Source: Mucilaginibacter rubeus (GTDB lineage: Bacteria; Bacteroidota; Bacteroidia; Sphingobacteriales; Sphingobacteriaceae). Taken from it: 64,000 nt of DNA. The DNA is taken from contig NZ_CP043450.1 in the NCBI RefSeq assembly GCF_003286415.2, positions 5,766,001 to 5,830,000 on the forward strand, read 5' to 3'. The notes beneath the pieces were generated by a model, which was given only the letters and a program-made list of their open reading frames with translations, was not told where the DNA came from and ran no database searches. The number at the start of each line of letters is the position of its first letter. The stretch's first letter is position 1. This document shows positions 30,089-38,749 of this stretch, one piece after another. The position numbers and the translations under genes were made by a program.

Positions 30089-31759
30089 ATGAAAATAAAA
30101 CAACTATATCTTGCAGCCCTGACATTATTAAGCGCTGCAACGTTCACTCAACCTGTCAGCGCCCAGCTCCTGAAAGAAAAAGAGCAATTCACTCATGCCG
30201 ATTCGCTGCGCGGAATGCTTACACCTTTGCGTACCTGTTATGACATCAATTACTATCACCTTGATGTTAAAATTGATATCGATAAAAAATTCATTAGCGG
30301 CAGCAATCAATTTAAATTCACCGCCACGCAGGATTTTAATAAACTACAGTTCGATCTGTTTGCCAATCTTAATATCGCCAAAGTTGTTTACAAAGGTAAA
30401 GAACTCACTTTCACCCGAGATGGCAATGCAGTGTTCCTCAACTTCCCGCAAACCATAAGTAAAGGCAGCAAAGATGAGTTTACTGTTTACTATTCCGGTA
30501 ATCCAACCGTTGCCAAAAATGCTCCGTGGGATGGCGGGCTGGTATTCAAAAAAGATTCATTGGGTAAACCATTTGTAGCAACAGCCTGCGAAGGGATTGG
30601 CGCCAGCATTTGGTGGCCTACTAAAGATCAACTGGCTGATGAGGTTGACAGCATGATGATCAGCATCAGCGTGCCTAAAGGTTTAAAAGATGTTTCAAAC
30701 GGTCGCCTGCGCAAGGTAACCCCACTTAAGGATGGTTATACCCGGTTCGACTGGTTTGTAGCCAACCCAATCAACAACTATGACGTTGCCGCCAACATTG
30801 CCGACTACGCTCATTTTGAAGATACTTATATGGGCGAAAAAGGCAAACTCACCCTCGATTATTGGGTACTGCCAACCAGTCTGGAAAAAGCAAAAAAACA
30901 ATTTGCCGCCAATGTAAAATCAATGCTTAAAGCCTTTGAGCACTGGTTTGGCCCCTACCCTTTTTATGAGGATGGCTACAAACTGGTTGAAACCCCGCAC
31001 CTGGGTATGGAACACCAAAGCGCCGTGGCCTATGGCAATCATTTCATGAATGGTTATATGGGCTATGACTTATCAGGCACAGGGTGGGGCAGCAAATGGG
31101 ATTATATCATAGTGCACGAAAGCGGGCACGAATGGTTTGGTAATAATATAACCGATAAAGATTTGGCCGATATGTGGGTCCACGAAAGCTTTACCTGCTA
31201 TTCCGAATCGCTTTTTGTAGAGGATAACTGGGGCAAAAAAGCCGGACAGGAGTATAATTACGGCTTAAGGCTCACCATTAATAACGAGGGCCCTATAGTT
31301 GGTATCTACAACATGAACAAGGAAGGCTCAGGAGATATGTACTCTAAAGGTGCAGTGTTCCTGAACATGATCCGCACTATTATTAATGACGATGAAAAAT
31401 GGCGCGGCATCCTGCGTGGGCTTAACAAAACTTTTTACCATAAAACCGTTACTTATAATGATGTGGTAGGTTTTATCAACCAGCAATCGGGTATGGACCT
31501 TTCGGCCATTTTTGATCAGTACCTGCACTACCGCAGTCTTCCTGTGCTGGAATTTACCAGTCACGAAAACAAACTTTATTGCCGCTGGATAGCCGAGGCC
31601 AAAGATTTCAACATGCCAATCAGGGTGCGTGTAAAGGGCGGCGAGTATAAATTCATCACTCCAACAAAACAAATGAGCCCTGTTGAAATTGCGGGAGCTA
31701 CTAAAGACAATATCGAAATTGATTATTTGAACTACTACGTAGGCTCACTTCTTGATTAA
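30089..31759 (+). CDS. Secreted M1 family metallopeptidase, first of a tandem pair
   Basis: A 556-residue zinc aminopeptidase-type protein with a signal peptide (cleavage after VSAQ). The N-terminal beta-sandwich (about 45-240) is followed by the thermolysin-like catalytic domain: the zinc site HESGH at residue 343 and the third ligand Glu in WVHESFTCYSES 18 residues later; the exopeptidase motif corresponding to GAMEN reads LGMEH (about residue 306). The C-terminal helical domain of full-length M1 enzymes is reduced to about 100 residues, so this is the short form. The next gene, 12 bases on, is a close paralog. Confidence 0.93.
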   Translation: MKIKQLYLAALTLLSAATFTQPVSAQLLKEKEQFTHADSLRGMLTPLRTCYDINYYHLDVKIDIDKKFISGSNQFKFTATQDFNKLQFDLFANLNIAKVVYKGKELTFTRDGNAVFLNFPQTISKGSKDEFTVYYSGNPTVAKNAPWDGGLVFKKDSLGKPFVATACEGIGASIWWPTKDQLADEVDSMMISISVPKGLKDVSNGRLRKVTPLKDGYTRFDWFVANPINNYDVAANIADYAHFEDTYMGEKGKLTLDYWVLPTSLEKAKKQFAANVKSMLKAFEHWFGPYPFYEDGYKLVETPHLGMEHQSAVAYGNHFMNGYMGYDLSGTGWGSKWDYIIVHESGHEWFGNNITDKDLADMWVHESFTCYSESLFVEDNWGKKAGQEYNYGLRLTINNEGPIVGIYNMNKEGSGDMYSKGAVFLNMIRTIINDDEKWRGILRGLNKTFYHKTVTYNDVVGFINQQSGMDLSAIFDQYLHYRSLPVLEFTSHENKLYCRWIAEAKDFNMPIRVRVKGGEYKFITPTKQMSPVEIAGATKDNIEIDYLNYYVGSLLD

Positions 31760-31771
31760 TCCCAAATACAA

Positions 31772-33436
31772 ATGAAAAATAAGTTCCTAAATATTTTCGC
31801 AGTTGCTTTAGGCCTTACTATAGCGGGCATAGTACCAACCCAGGCACAGTTGGGTACCAACAAGCAAACATTTACCCGAGCCGATTCGCTTCGGGGTGGC
31901 TTAACGCCGCTGCGCACCTGTTATGATATCAATTACTATCACCTGGATGTGAAATTCGATATCGATAAAAGGTTTATCAGCGGCAGCAACCTGTTCAAAT
32001 TCACGGCTACTCAAAATTTTACTAAGCTTCAGTTCGACCTGTTTGCCAATTTAAAGATAGAAAAGGTAGTATATGAAGGTGCCGAAATACCTTTTACCCG
32101 AGAGTTCAACGCGGTGTTTATCACCTTCCCAAAAACCATAAAAAAGGGTAGCAAGGATGAGTTTACCGTTTACTATTCCGGCAACCCAACCATAGCCAAG
32201 CGTGCCCCGTGGGACGGCGGCGTTGTTTATACCACCGACTCGCTTGGGAAGCCCTGGGTGGCAACCGCTTGCCAGGGTATTGGCGCCAGCATCTGGTGGC
32301 CTACTAAAGATCATCAATATGATGAAGTAGATAGTGCCCTGATCAGCATCAGCGCTCCCAATGGTTTAAAAGATGTTTCAAACGGCAGATTGCGCAAAGT
32401 AACCGACCTGAACAACGGCTATACCCGTTTTGATTGGTTTGTGGCAAACCCTATCAACAATTATGATATAGAAGCCAACATTGGCGACTATGCCCACTTT
32501 GAAGGCACCTACCAGGGCGAAAAAGGGCCGCTAACGCTTGATTACTGGCCTTTAAGCTACAATGTTGACAAAGCTAAAAAGCAATGGGAGCTTGACGCGC
32601 CGCGGATGCTCAAATCATTTGAATACTGGTTTGGCCCTTATCCTTTTTATGAAGACGGCTATAAACTGGTTGAAACCCCTCACCTGGGCATGGAGCACCA
32701 AAGCGGTACGGCCTATGGCAACCATTACAAAAACGGGTACTTGGGCCGCGACCTTTCGGGTACCGGATGGGGCTTAAAATGGGATTTTATTGTGGTACAC
32801 GAAAGCGGGCACGAGTGGTTTGGCAATAACATCACCTCAAAAGACGTGGCCGATATGTGGATCCACGAAAGTTTCACCAATTATTCCGAGTCCCTATTCA
32901 TTGAAACTTATTATGGGAAACAAGCTGGACAAGAGTATGTGAACGGAACCCGTAAAAACATTCGTAATGATAAGCCTATTGTAGGCCCGTATGGTGTAAA
33001 TATGGAAGGTTCGGGAGATATGTATTATAAAGGCGGTAACCTGTTAAACATGGTTCGCACCATTATCAACAACGATGAAAAATGGCGCAGCATCCTCCGC
33101 GGACTTAACAAAACATTTTATCATAAAACCGTTACTTATGATGACATTGTAGGCTACATCTGCAAACAGGCTGGCATGAACCTGGCCCCGGTATTTGACC
33201 AGTACCTGCACTATAAAGATATCCCGACCCTGCAATTTGTGGTTAAAGACGGTAAGCTTTACTCCAAATGGATTGCCAATGCCGAAGGTTTCAACATGCC
33301 TGTAAAGGTGCGCGTTAAAGGCGGCGGTTATATATTTATTAAACCAACTACCAAGTTTACCCCTGTCAAAATAGATGGTATTACTAAGGACAATGTGGAG
33401 GTAGATACTTTCAATTATTATATAAAAGTTGAATGA
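31772..33436 (+). CDS. Secreted M1 family metallopeptidase, second of a tandem pair
   Basis: A 554-residue paralog of the preceding gene, colinear along its whole length and identical in long stretches (for example DVSNGRLRKVT and ESGHEWFGNNIT). Zinc site HESGH near residue 343 and Glu in WIHESFTNYSES are intact, LGMEH is kept, so both copies should be active. The signal peptide (cleavage after TQAQ) and the C-terminal 80 residues are the least conserved parts. The 12-base gap and lack of a terminator between the two indicate one transcript. A direct duplication followed by divergence, perhaps with different substrate preference, is the simple reading. Confidence 0.93.
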   Translation: MKNKFLNIFAVALGLTIAGIVPTQAQLGTNKQTFTRADSLRGGLTPLRTCYDINYYHLDVKFDIDKRFISGSNLFKFTATQNFTKLQFDLFANLKIEKVVYEGAEIPFTREFNAVFITFPKTIKKGSKDEFTVYYSGNPTIAKRAPWDGGVVYTTDSLGKPWVATACQGIGASIWWPTKDHQYDEVDSALISISAPNGLKDVSNGRLRKVTDLNNGYTRFDWFVANPINNYDIEANIGDYAHFEGTYQGEKGPLTLDYWPLSYNVDKAKKQWELDAPRMLKSFEYWFGPYPFYEDGYKLVETPHLGMEHQSGTAYGNHYKNGYLGRDLSGTGWGLKWDFIVVHESGHEWFGNNITSKDVADMWIHESFTNYSESLFIETYYGKQAGQEYVNGTRKNIRNDKPIVGPYGVNMEGSGDMYYKGGNLLNMVRTIINNDEKWRSILRGLNKTFYHKTVTYDDIVGYICKQAGMNLAPVFDQYLHYKDIPTLQFVVKDGKLYSKWIANAEGFNMPVKVRVKGGGYIFIKPTTKFTPVKIDGITKDNVEVDTFNYYIKVE

Positions 33437-33437
33437 T

Positions 33438-33651
33438 GGTTGATTAGGTGAGTGGTTGATTAAGTGAATGGTTGGTTTCCCAGAATAACAAATTTTAGAA
33501 TTCAGACTTCCGAAGTTTTAAAAACTTGTTGATTAGGTGAGTGGTTGATTGGGTGGATGGGTGAATGGTTTACCACTCGCTCAATCAACCTATTCAACTA
33601 CTCACATAATAAAACCAACCGCTCACCCAATCAACCTAATCAACTACTCAC
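33438..33651. repeat. Cluster of GGTTGATTAGGTGAGTGG-type units in both orientations
   Basis: Four degenerate copies: plus orientation at 33438-33480 and 33529-33573, minus orientation at 33573-33605 and 33612-33651. The inner pair forms a large imperfect hairpin. Related single units occur at 10015-10380 and around 37680. The 303-base gap between the M1 and DUF2807 genes contains nothing else that I can support. Confidence 0.75.
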
Positions 33652-33739
33652 TTAAAAAACAACCACAAAAAAACCAAATCCGGTGCAACTTTCTTCACCC
33701 TACCGGCGTCTAATTTGAAACGAAACTAAAACAACCGTC

Positions 33740-34483
33740 ATGAAATCAATTTCAAAAATATTATTAGCCGCCGTACTTGCAGCTGGAACTACAAGCTACA
33801 GCACTGCAAAACCGGTAAATCCAATTGTTAAACATGCCGATCAAACTACGCAAGACCGCCATTTATCGGGTTTCAGCGCTATTGACCTGGCTGGCTCGTT
33901 TGATGTTTACTTTACCCAGGGCTCGAACGAATCCGTAAAAGTTGAAGCTCCATCTGATGTGATCGACAAGATCATTACCGAAGTTCAGGGCGGCGTATTA
34001 AAGATCTACAGTAAAAAAGGTACCAACTGGGATAGCTGGAGCTTTGGCCGTAGTCGCAAAATGATTGTTCATGTTGTAGCAAAAGATATGACCAGCATTA
34101 ACGTTGCCGGTTCGGGCGATGTTTACTTTAGGGAAGGTATCACCACCACCTCGTTAAAATTAAAAGTAGTAGGTTCGGGTGATATGCTGGGCAAGGTAAA
34201 TGCTAAAAACCTGGACAGCAGCATTTCGGGTTCTGGTGATATGAAACTATCAGGCCGTGCTGATAACTCAAGAGTGAACGTTGTGGGTTCAGGTGATTTT
34301 ACTGCCCGCGACCTGATCACCGTTAATACCGAAGTTCACATAGCCGGTTCAGGCGATGCTACCATCAACGCCAGCAATAAAATTGATGCTTCGGTAAGCG
34401 GCTCAGGCGATGTTCATTATACCGGCGGCGCTAAAAACATTTCGAGCTCAAAAGCCGGCAGCGGCGATATTGAGCGGATATAA
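33740..34483 (+). CDS. DUF2807 (GIN domain) exported protein
   Basis: A 247-residue protein with a signal peptide (cleavage after STAK). The body is the putative auto-transporter adhesin, head GIN domain: it starts HLSGFSAIDLAGSFDVYFTQ and continues as a right-handed beta-helix-like array in which GSGD recurs at least seven times at intervals of about 18-22 residues (IDLAGSFDVYF, VAGSGDVYF, VVGSGDM, ISGSGDM, VVGSGDF, IAGSGDA, VSGSGDV, KAGSGDI). Family function is unknown; a surface or periplasmic binding role is usually assumed. Single gene, followed by a terminator. Confidence 0.9.
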   Translation: MKSISKILLAAVLAAGTTSYSTAKPVNPIVKHADQTTQDRHLSGFSAIDLAGSFDVYFTQGSNESVKVEAPSDVIDKIITEVQGGVLKIYSKKGTNWDSWSFGRSRKMIVHVVAKDMTSINVAGSGDVYFREGITTTSLKLKVVGSGDMLGKVNAKNLDSSISGSGDMKLSGRADNSRVNVVGSGDFTARDLITVNTEVHIAGSGDATINASNKIDASVSGSGDVHYTGGAKNISSSKAGSGDIERI

Positions 34484-34549
34484 TATCCACTTTTCGTTAG
34501 ATAGAAAGGTCTGTTTCCAAACAGACAGAAGCGTTATTACACACAAGTC

Positions 34550-34597
34550 AATCCCCGATTTTCACAGTTTACCTGTATAAATCGGGGATTGTTTAGT
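34550..34597 (+). terminator. Terminator after the DUF2807 gene
   Basis: AATCCCCGAT (from 34550) pairs with ATCGGGGATT (to 34590) across a 21-base loop and is followed by GTTTAGTTT. The stem is strong but the T tract is interrupted. Confidence 0.6.
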
Positions 34598-34700
34598 TTG
34601 GTGCAATAGCGTTTTTTTGTATGTTATTAACAAACTAATTTTAATGGTCTTCTTAGTATCTTTATATAAAAGATAACAATCAGCCATTCCTATCGCTAAC

Positions 34701-35723
34701 ATGAAAAAGCTATTTTTTATTATGATTGCTGCCTGCGTTTGCGCATGCAATAATCCATCAAAACCAGCAGCAGATACTTCGGCCGAAGCGTCAAACAAGC
34801 CTTACGAAGTTAAAACAGGTGGCAACAAGCTCATCAAGGTTGCCGGAAAGTACAATGTATGGACTAAAAAAGTTGGCGATGGCAAAATAAAAGTATTGTT
34901 GCTGCACGGCGGCCCTGGCTTTTCGCATGACTATATGGAATGCTTTGATGATTTCCTGCCGAAGGAAGGAATGGAAATTTATTACTATGACCAGCTTGGC
35001 TGCGGCAATTCTGATGCTCCCGCCGATACCTCATTGTGGAACATTCCGCGTTATGTTGAAGAGGTTGAAGAAGTGCGTAAGGGATTAGGGCTCGATAATT
35101 TTTATATCCTCGGCCATTCCTGGGGAGGCATGCTGGCGATGGAATACCTGCACAAATACCAGTCGCATGTTAAAGGGGCTGTATTATCAAACATGACAGC
35201 AGGTATCAAAGGCTATGTTGCCTATGCCGCCGAATTAAAGAAGAAGTTTTTCACACCTCGGGATATCGCAGTATTTGACTCATTAGACAGGCTTAAACAA
35301 TATGATTCGCCGCAATATAACGACCTGCTGATGAACAAGCTGTATACCCATGTAATCTGCCGGATCCCGATAGAAAACTGGCCTGAACCACTTTGGCGCG
35401 CCTTTAAAAAAGCCAATCATACCATTTACATCCAAATGCAGGGTGTTGACGAGTTTCATGTAACCGGCAATTTTAAAGGATGGGAATTTTGGAATAAACT
35501 GCAGGACATCAAAGTACCAACCTTAGTTTTAGGTGGCATGCATGACGAAATGAACCCCGAAGACATGAAGAAAGAAGGGCGTTTACTACCTAACAGCCGC
35601 ACCTATCTATGCCCGGATGGCAGCCACATGAGTATGTATGATGATCAGCAAAACTACTTCAAAAACCTCATCGCCTTTTTGAAAGATGTTGACGCGGGCA
35701 CATTTACTGCGGATAAAAAATAG
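34701..35723 (+). CDS. Proline iminopeptidase-like alpha/beta hydrolase lipoprotein (S33 family)
   Basis: A 340-residue exported enzyme. The signal ends in VCAC, so Cys16 is probably lipidated and the enzyme tethered to a membrane. Core motifs of S33 prolyl aminopeptidases are present: the oxyanion HGGPG (about residue 70), DQLGCGNSDAP (DQRGxGxS type), the nucleophile elbow GHSWGG (about 140), Asp in GGMHDEMNPEDM and His in PDGSHMSMYDD. It should remove N-terminal proline or hydrolyse a related amide or ester. It is separated by 50 bases from the DUF2911 gene on the same strand and may be cotranscribed with it. Confidence 0.9.
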   Translation: MKKLFFIMIAACVCACNNPSKPAADTSAEASNKPYEVKTGGNKLIKVAGKYNVWTKKVGDGKIKVLLLHGGPGFSHDYMECFDDFLPKEGMEIYYYDQLGCGNSDAPADTSLWNIPRYVEEVEEVRKGLGLDNFYILGHSWGGMLAMEYLHKYQSHVKGAVLSNMTAGIKGYVAYAAELKKKFFTPRDIAVFDSLDRLKQYDSPQYNDLLMNKLYTHVICRIPIENWPEPLWRAFKKANHTIYIQMQGVDEFHVTGNFKGWEFWNKLQDIKVPTLVLGGMHDEMNPEDMKKEGRLLPNSRTYLCPDGSHMSMYDDQQNYFKNLIAFLKDVDAGTFTADKK

Positions 35724-35773
35724 CACACCAATTATATACCTGTATTTTATATATCACCACCACACTAAAAATC

Positions 35774-36613
35774 ATGAAGAAGTTATTCATCAGCGTCATC
35801 ACCATGATGACCTTTACTGCTGCAAACACCTTTGCGCAGTTAACCCCACAGCCCAGTTCAACACAAAGTGTTGTGCAGGATTTTGGTCTCGGAAAAATCA
35901 ACCTCACTTACTCACGTCCCGATGTAAAAGGCCGTAAAATATTCGGAGGGATGGAGCCATACGGAACCGTTTGGCGTACGGGCGCAAATTCGGCCACGGT
36001 AATTAAATTTACCGACGAGGTAAGTTTGGAAGGCAATAAGGTTCCGGCGGGCGAATACGGCCTGTTCAGTATCCCAGGCGAAAACGAGTGGACGATCATC
36101 CTCAGCAAACAGCCTAAGCAATGGGGTGCGTATTTGTATAAAGAAGCCGATGATTTTTTACGTTTCAAAGTTAAAACTGAGCATCTCAAAGCTTTAACAG
36201 AAACAATGACCCTCGCTTTTACTAACGTAGCGCCTACTTCCTGCGATTTACAAATGATGTGGGAACACAGCGGCTTCACCATCCACATGACTACCGATAT
36301 CGACGCCAAAGTAATGGCACGAATCGATTCGGCCATGAAAACCGATAAAAAGCCATACTATGAAGCGTTGATCTACTATTACAACAATAATAAAGATATG
36401 GACAAAGCTTTAGCCTGGGCAACCGAACTGGAAAAGGATAAGAACTTTCCGCCATTTGTACCTAAACTATGGAAAGCCCGCATATTATTAAGAAAAGGCG
36501 ATAAAGCCGCGGCTATAACAACAGCACAGGAAGGCGTGAAAATGGCCACCGAGATGAAAACGGATGAGTATGTACGTTTAAATAACGAAGTAATAGCACA
36601 AGCGAAGAAATGA
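35774..36613 (+). CDS. DUF2911 family exported protein
   Basis: A 279-residue protein with a signal peptide (cleavage after NTFAQ). Residues 30-170 are the DUF2911 domain, beta-rich, with GLGKINLTYSRPDVKGRKIF and the segment YGTVWRTGANSATVIKFTDE, which I recognise as the family hallmark. The C-terminal 100 residues are helical and look like one or two tetratricopeptide-like hairpins (ALIYYYNNNKDMDKALAWAT). Function of DUF2911 is unknown. A good terminator follows. Confidence 0.88.
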   Translation: MKKLFISVITMMTFTAANTFAQLTPQPSSTQSVVQDFGLGKINLTYSRPDVKGRKIFGGMEPYGTVWRTGANSATVIKFTDEVSLEGNKVPAGEYGLFSIPGENEWTIILSKQPKQWGAYLYKEADDFLRFKVKTEHLKALTETMTLAFTNVAPTSCDLQMMWEHSGFTIHMTTDIDAKVMARIDSAMKTDKKPYYEALIYYYNNNKDMDKALAWATELEKDKNFPPFVPKLWKARILLRKGDKAAAITTAQEGVKMATEMKTDEYVRLNNEVIAQAKK

Positions 36614-36640
36614 TGTTTTAATTGCCTATCATCGTTAACA

Positions 36641-36677
36641 AAAAACCCTTGCCAGTGATATTGGCAAGGTTTTTTTG
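36641..36677 (+). terminator. Terminator after the DUF2911 gene
   Basis: AACCCTTGCCA pairs with TGGCAAGGTT (one bulge) around a short loop, preceded by an A run and followed by TTTTTTTGTTTT. Within 30 bases of the stop codon. Confidence 0.9.
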
Positions 36678-36706
36678 TTTTAAGCAAGATTTTAGGGGGT
36701 TGAGCG

Positions 36707-36815
36707 ATTCCCCTCTTGAGAGGGGTGGAGGGGTGTGTTTCTGCTTTCGCAAATCAATCGCAGAAACACACCCCTGCTACCACACATTCCTTCGCGCCCC
36801 CTCTCAAGAGGGGAT
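36707..36815. repeat. Palindromic element, family D (CCCCTCTTGAGAGGGG)
   Basis: Left arm: TCCCCTCTTGAGAGGGG then GGAGGGGTGTGTTTCTGC. Right arm (complement) has the same two blocks but with about 20 extra bases between them. The terminal block CCCCTCTTGAGAGGGG is itself a palindrome, so each end can fold alone. A possible relic of the same theme, TCTCCCCTTTAGGGGAGA, is at 56014-56031. Confidence 0.8.
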
Positions 36816-36829
36816 CTTCTTAGGAGAGG

Positions 36830-37555
36830 TTAAAACCTCGTATAAAAAGCCACCTGCGCTACATGATTTACCACGTAAGCATCGGCTTGTTTAATATATT
36901 GATTAAGATAACCAGCTTCGGCATCAAATGATTTACTGAAACGGTAACCCACCGCTACATAAGCCCGGTTTTGATCAAAGAAGTGTTTATTTACTTTGTT
37001 TTTGTTTTGTACGTTTACAAAGGCCTCGTTTTGCAGGGCGAGGAATGTTCCTTCCGTAAATACGTCAGAGTCTGGTTTCATCGGGATCACCGCACGGGCA
37101 AAGTACCTGAAACGCTGGGCGAAATAGCGGTCGTTTTTATTATCCGCCGTGTTGCCTAAAAAGCGTTGTTCCAGTCGTAAACGATGTGCCAGCTGTACAT
37201 GTTTGGTCAGCTTATGGGTATAAGTGTATTGCTGCCAAATGCGGTGTTCCGGGCGAAATGTTGTTTCGTTATCGGGAGTACGGCCGTAAGTAGCGATATA
37301 GGCGTAACCTAAAGCCCCTACCTTGTTTTTGGCAAAATAATAGTTAGCCGAAGGCCGAAGCAGGATGTGCTTAAGGTAACTGACCTCATCGTGCGAGCGC
37401 AATTGCCCGTCAAAAGAGTAGCCCCAATGCTCGGATAATTTGTGACTATGAAATATAGCCGCCCAACCCGAAAACTGGTTGTCCTGAGCCAGCAGCCTTG
37501 CAGGTGCCGCAAGCAACAGTACAACAAAAATTAATAGTTGTTTTTTTAATTGCAT
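36830..37555 (-). CDS. DUF2490 family outer-membrane protein
   Basis: A 241-residue protein with a signal peptide (cleavage after RLLAQ). The mature part consists of alternating beta strands rich in Tyr, Arg and Phe (LRPSANYYFAKNKVGALGY, RHRFRYFARAVI-like stretches) and ends in an aromatic residue, VAFYTRF, as outer-membrane barrels do. DUF2490 proteins are small barrels of unknown function. It is the last gene in the minus-strand set that includes GT39 and the 37713 barrel, but a 157-base gap containing a hairpin separates it from them. Confidence 0.82.
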   Translation of the reverse strand: MQLKKQLLIFVVLLLAAPARLLAQDNQFSGWAAIFHSHKLSEHWGYSFDGQLRSHDEVSYLKHILLRPSANYYFAKNKVGALGYAYIATYGRTPDNETTFRPEHRIWQQYTYTHKLTKHVQLAHRLRLEQRFLGNTADNKNDRYFAQRFRYFARAVIPMKPDSDVFTEGTFLALQNEAFVNVQNKNKVNKHFFDQNRAYVAVGYRFSKSFDAEAGYLNQYIKQADAYVVNHVAQVAFYTRF

Positions 37556-37594
37556 GGATGATATATGTGTGTTATAAAGGTTAACATTTATTGT

Positions 37595-37617
37595 AGAGAC
37601 GCATTACATGCGTCTCT
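37595..37617. repeat. Perfect 10-bp hairpin AGAGACGCAT/ATGCGTCTCT
   Basis: Arms 37595-37604 and 37608-37617 with a 3-base loop, followed on the plus strand by T5. The plus strand has no gene to terminate here, so it looks like a short dispersed palindrome rather than a terminator. A degenerate unit of the GAGTGGTTGATT type follows near 37680. Confidence 0.7.
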
Positions 37618-37712
37618 TTTTGCGACAGAAAGTTGCAGGATCTGCCCGGAAAAACATTTGTGAGCGATAGCTGACAGGCAACCATTCACCTAATCAACCT
37701 ACTCTCCATTCA

Positions 37713-38738
37713 CTAATCTTTAAACCGTACCAACGTCCGGCGACCCAGATCAACGGTTACCCTGAAGGCTTCCTGGTTGCTGCTATAGCCCGGTGTTTGG
37801 TGCAGGCTCAATATAAACTGCCCTTTTACACGCTTGTATAAAAACGGCGTGTAAATGATATCCAAACGGTTGTAAGTTTTCTTTTCAAAAAACGCGTCGC
37901 CATAAATAATATGGCTGCCCTGCCCTTTGTAAAACTCATCAAATAAGGCAAAGCGTTTCCAGCTTAAATAAGCGTTAGCCACAAAACCGGTAGGGGTCCT
38001 GAAATTATCAACACCACGTACCCGCTCAAATGATGTCATAGCGCCGGCCTCTATAGATAACGAATCTAAAATGGTTTTATGACTGAAGTCTAAACCTAAT
38101 CTTATTTGTCCGCCGCCATTATCCTGGATATGGTCGTTAGGCAACAGTACTTCGGCACCGGCATCATGCATCAACAAAAAGTAATGCGATAAGTAAAACG
38201 GCCCGGTTAAGCTTGGCCTGTACTTACCCGAAAAACCAAACAGAAACTGCTCACGATCGGTAACGGTTTGGCGGCTCACCCAATCAATCCAAACAGTTTC
38301 GGTGAAGTGGTCGTTATGAAAGCGCGTCAGCAAGCCCTCTACATTGGGACGGTAATAGCGTAAAGTGTCATTCAATAAAGCCCGTGGATAATCATCCAGC
38401 AAACCTTCGCGCGGAAAAGCACCTGCGTTAAACAACCAGTTTTTGCCGGTAAAGCTGTAATAAGCAACAGGGTTAACTTTTAAAAAGTATGGCTTTGCGC
38501 CAAATTCATGAATACCGTTAACACCCACAATAAAGTGATTCACGCTATCAAGGTTAAGGCCCAGGTCAAGTGCGGTACGCACGCCCGAGTAGGTACGTGA
38601 GCGGGCTACAAAATCTTTGTACTCGCGGTTATCCATAAAGCCTAAACCGTTAAAATGGATATCAAGGCTGCCTTGTGCAAGGGCGGCGGTAGTGGTTATG
38701 ATCGAAAAAAAGACTAAAAGGTATATGCGTTTAAACAT
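37713..38738 (-). CDS. Probable outer-membrane beta-barrel protein, unknown function
   Basis: A 341-residue exported protein (signal cleaved after ALAQ). The sequence alternates short polar turns with aromatic-rich strands (FLKVNPVAYYSFTGKNWLF, GPFYLSHYFLLMHDAG), typical of a 12-16-stranded barrel. It has no recognised signature and ends RTLVRFKD, without the terminal aromatic seen in many barrels. It starts 12 bases after the stop of the GT39 gene, so they share a transcript, which hints at a role in moving or anchoring the glycosylated product; that is inference. Confidence 0.7.
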   Translation of the reverse strand: MFKRIYLLVFFSIITTTAALAQGSLDIHFNGLGFMDNREYKDFVARSRTYSGVRTALDLGLNLDSVNHFIVGVNGIHEFGAKPYFLKVNPVAYYSFTGKNWLFNAGAFPREGLLDDYPRALLNDTLRYYRPNVEGLLTRFHNDHFTETVWIDWVSRQTVTDREQFLFGFSGKYRPSLTGPFYLSHYFLLMHDAGAEVLLPNDHIQDNGGGQIRLGLDFSHKTILDSLSIEAGAMTSFERVRGVDNFRTPTGFVANAYLSWKRFALFDEFYKGQGSHIIYGDAFFEKKTYNRLDIIYTPFLYKRVKGQFILSLHQTPGYSSNQEAFRVTVDLGRRTLVRFKD

Positions 38739-38749
38739 AGCTGATTTTA

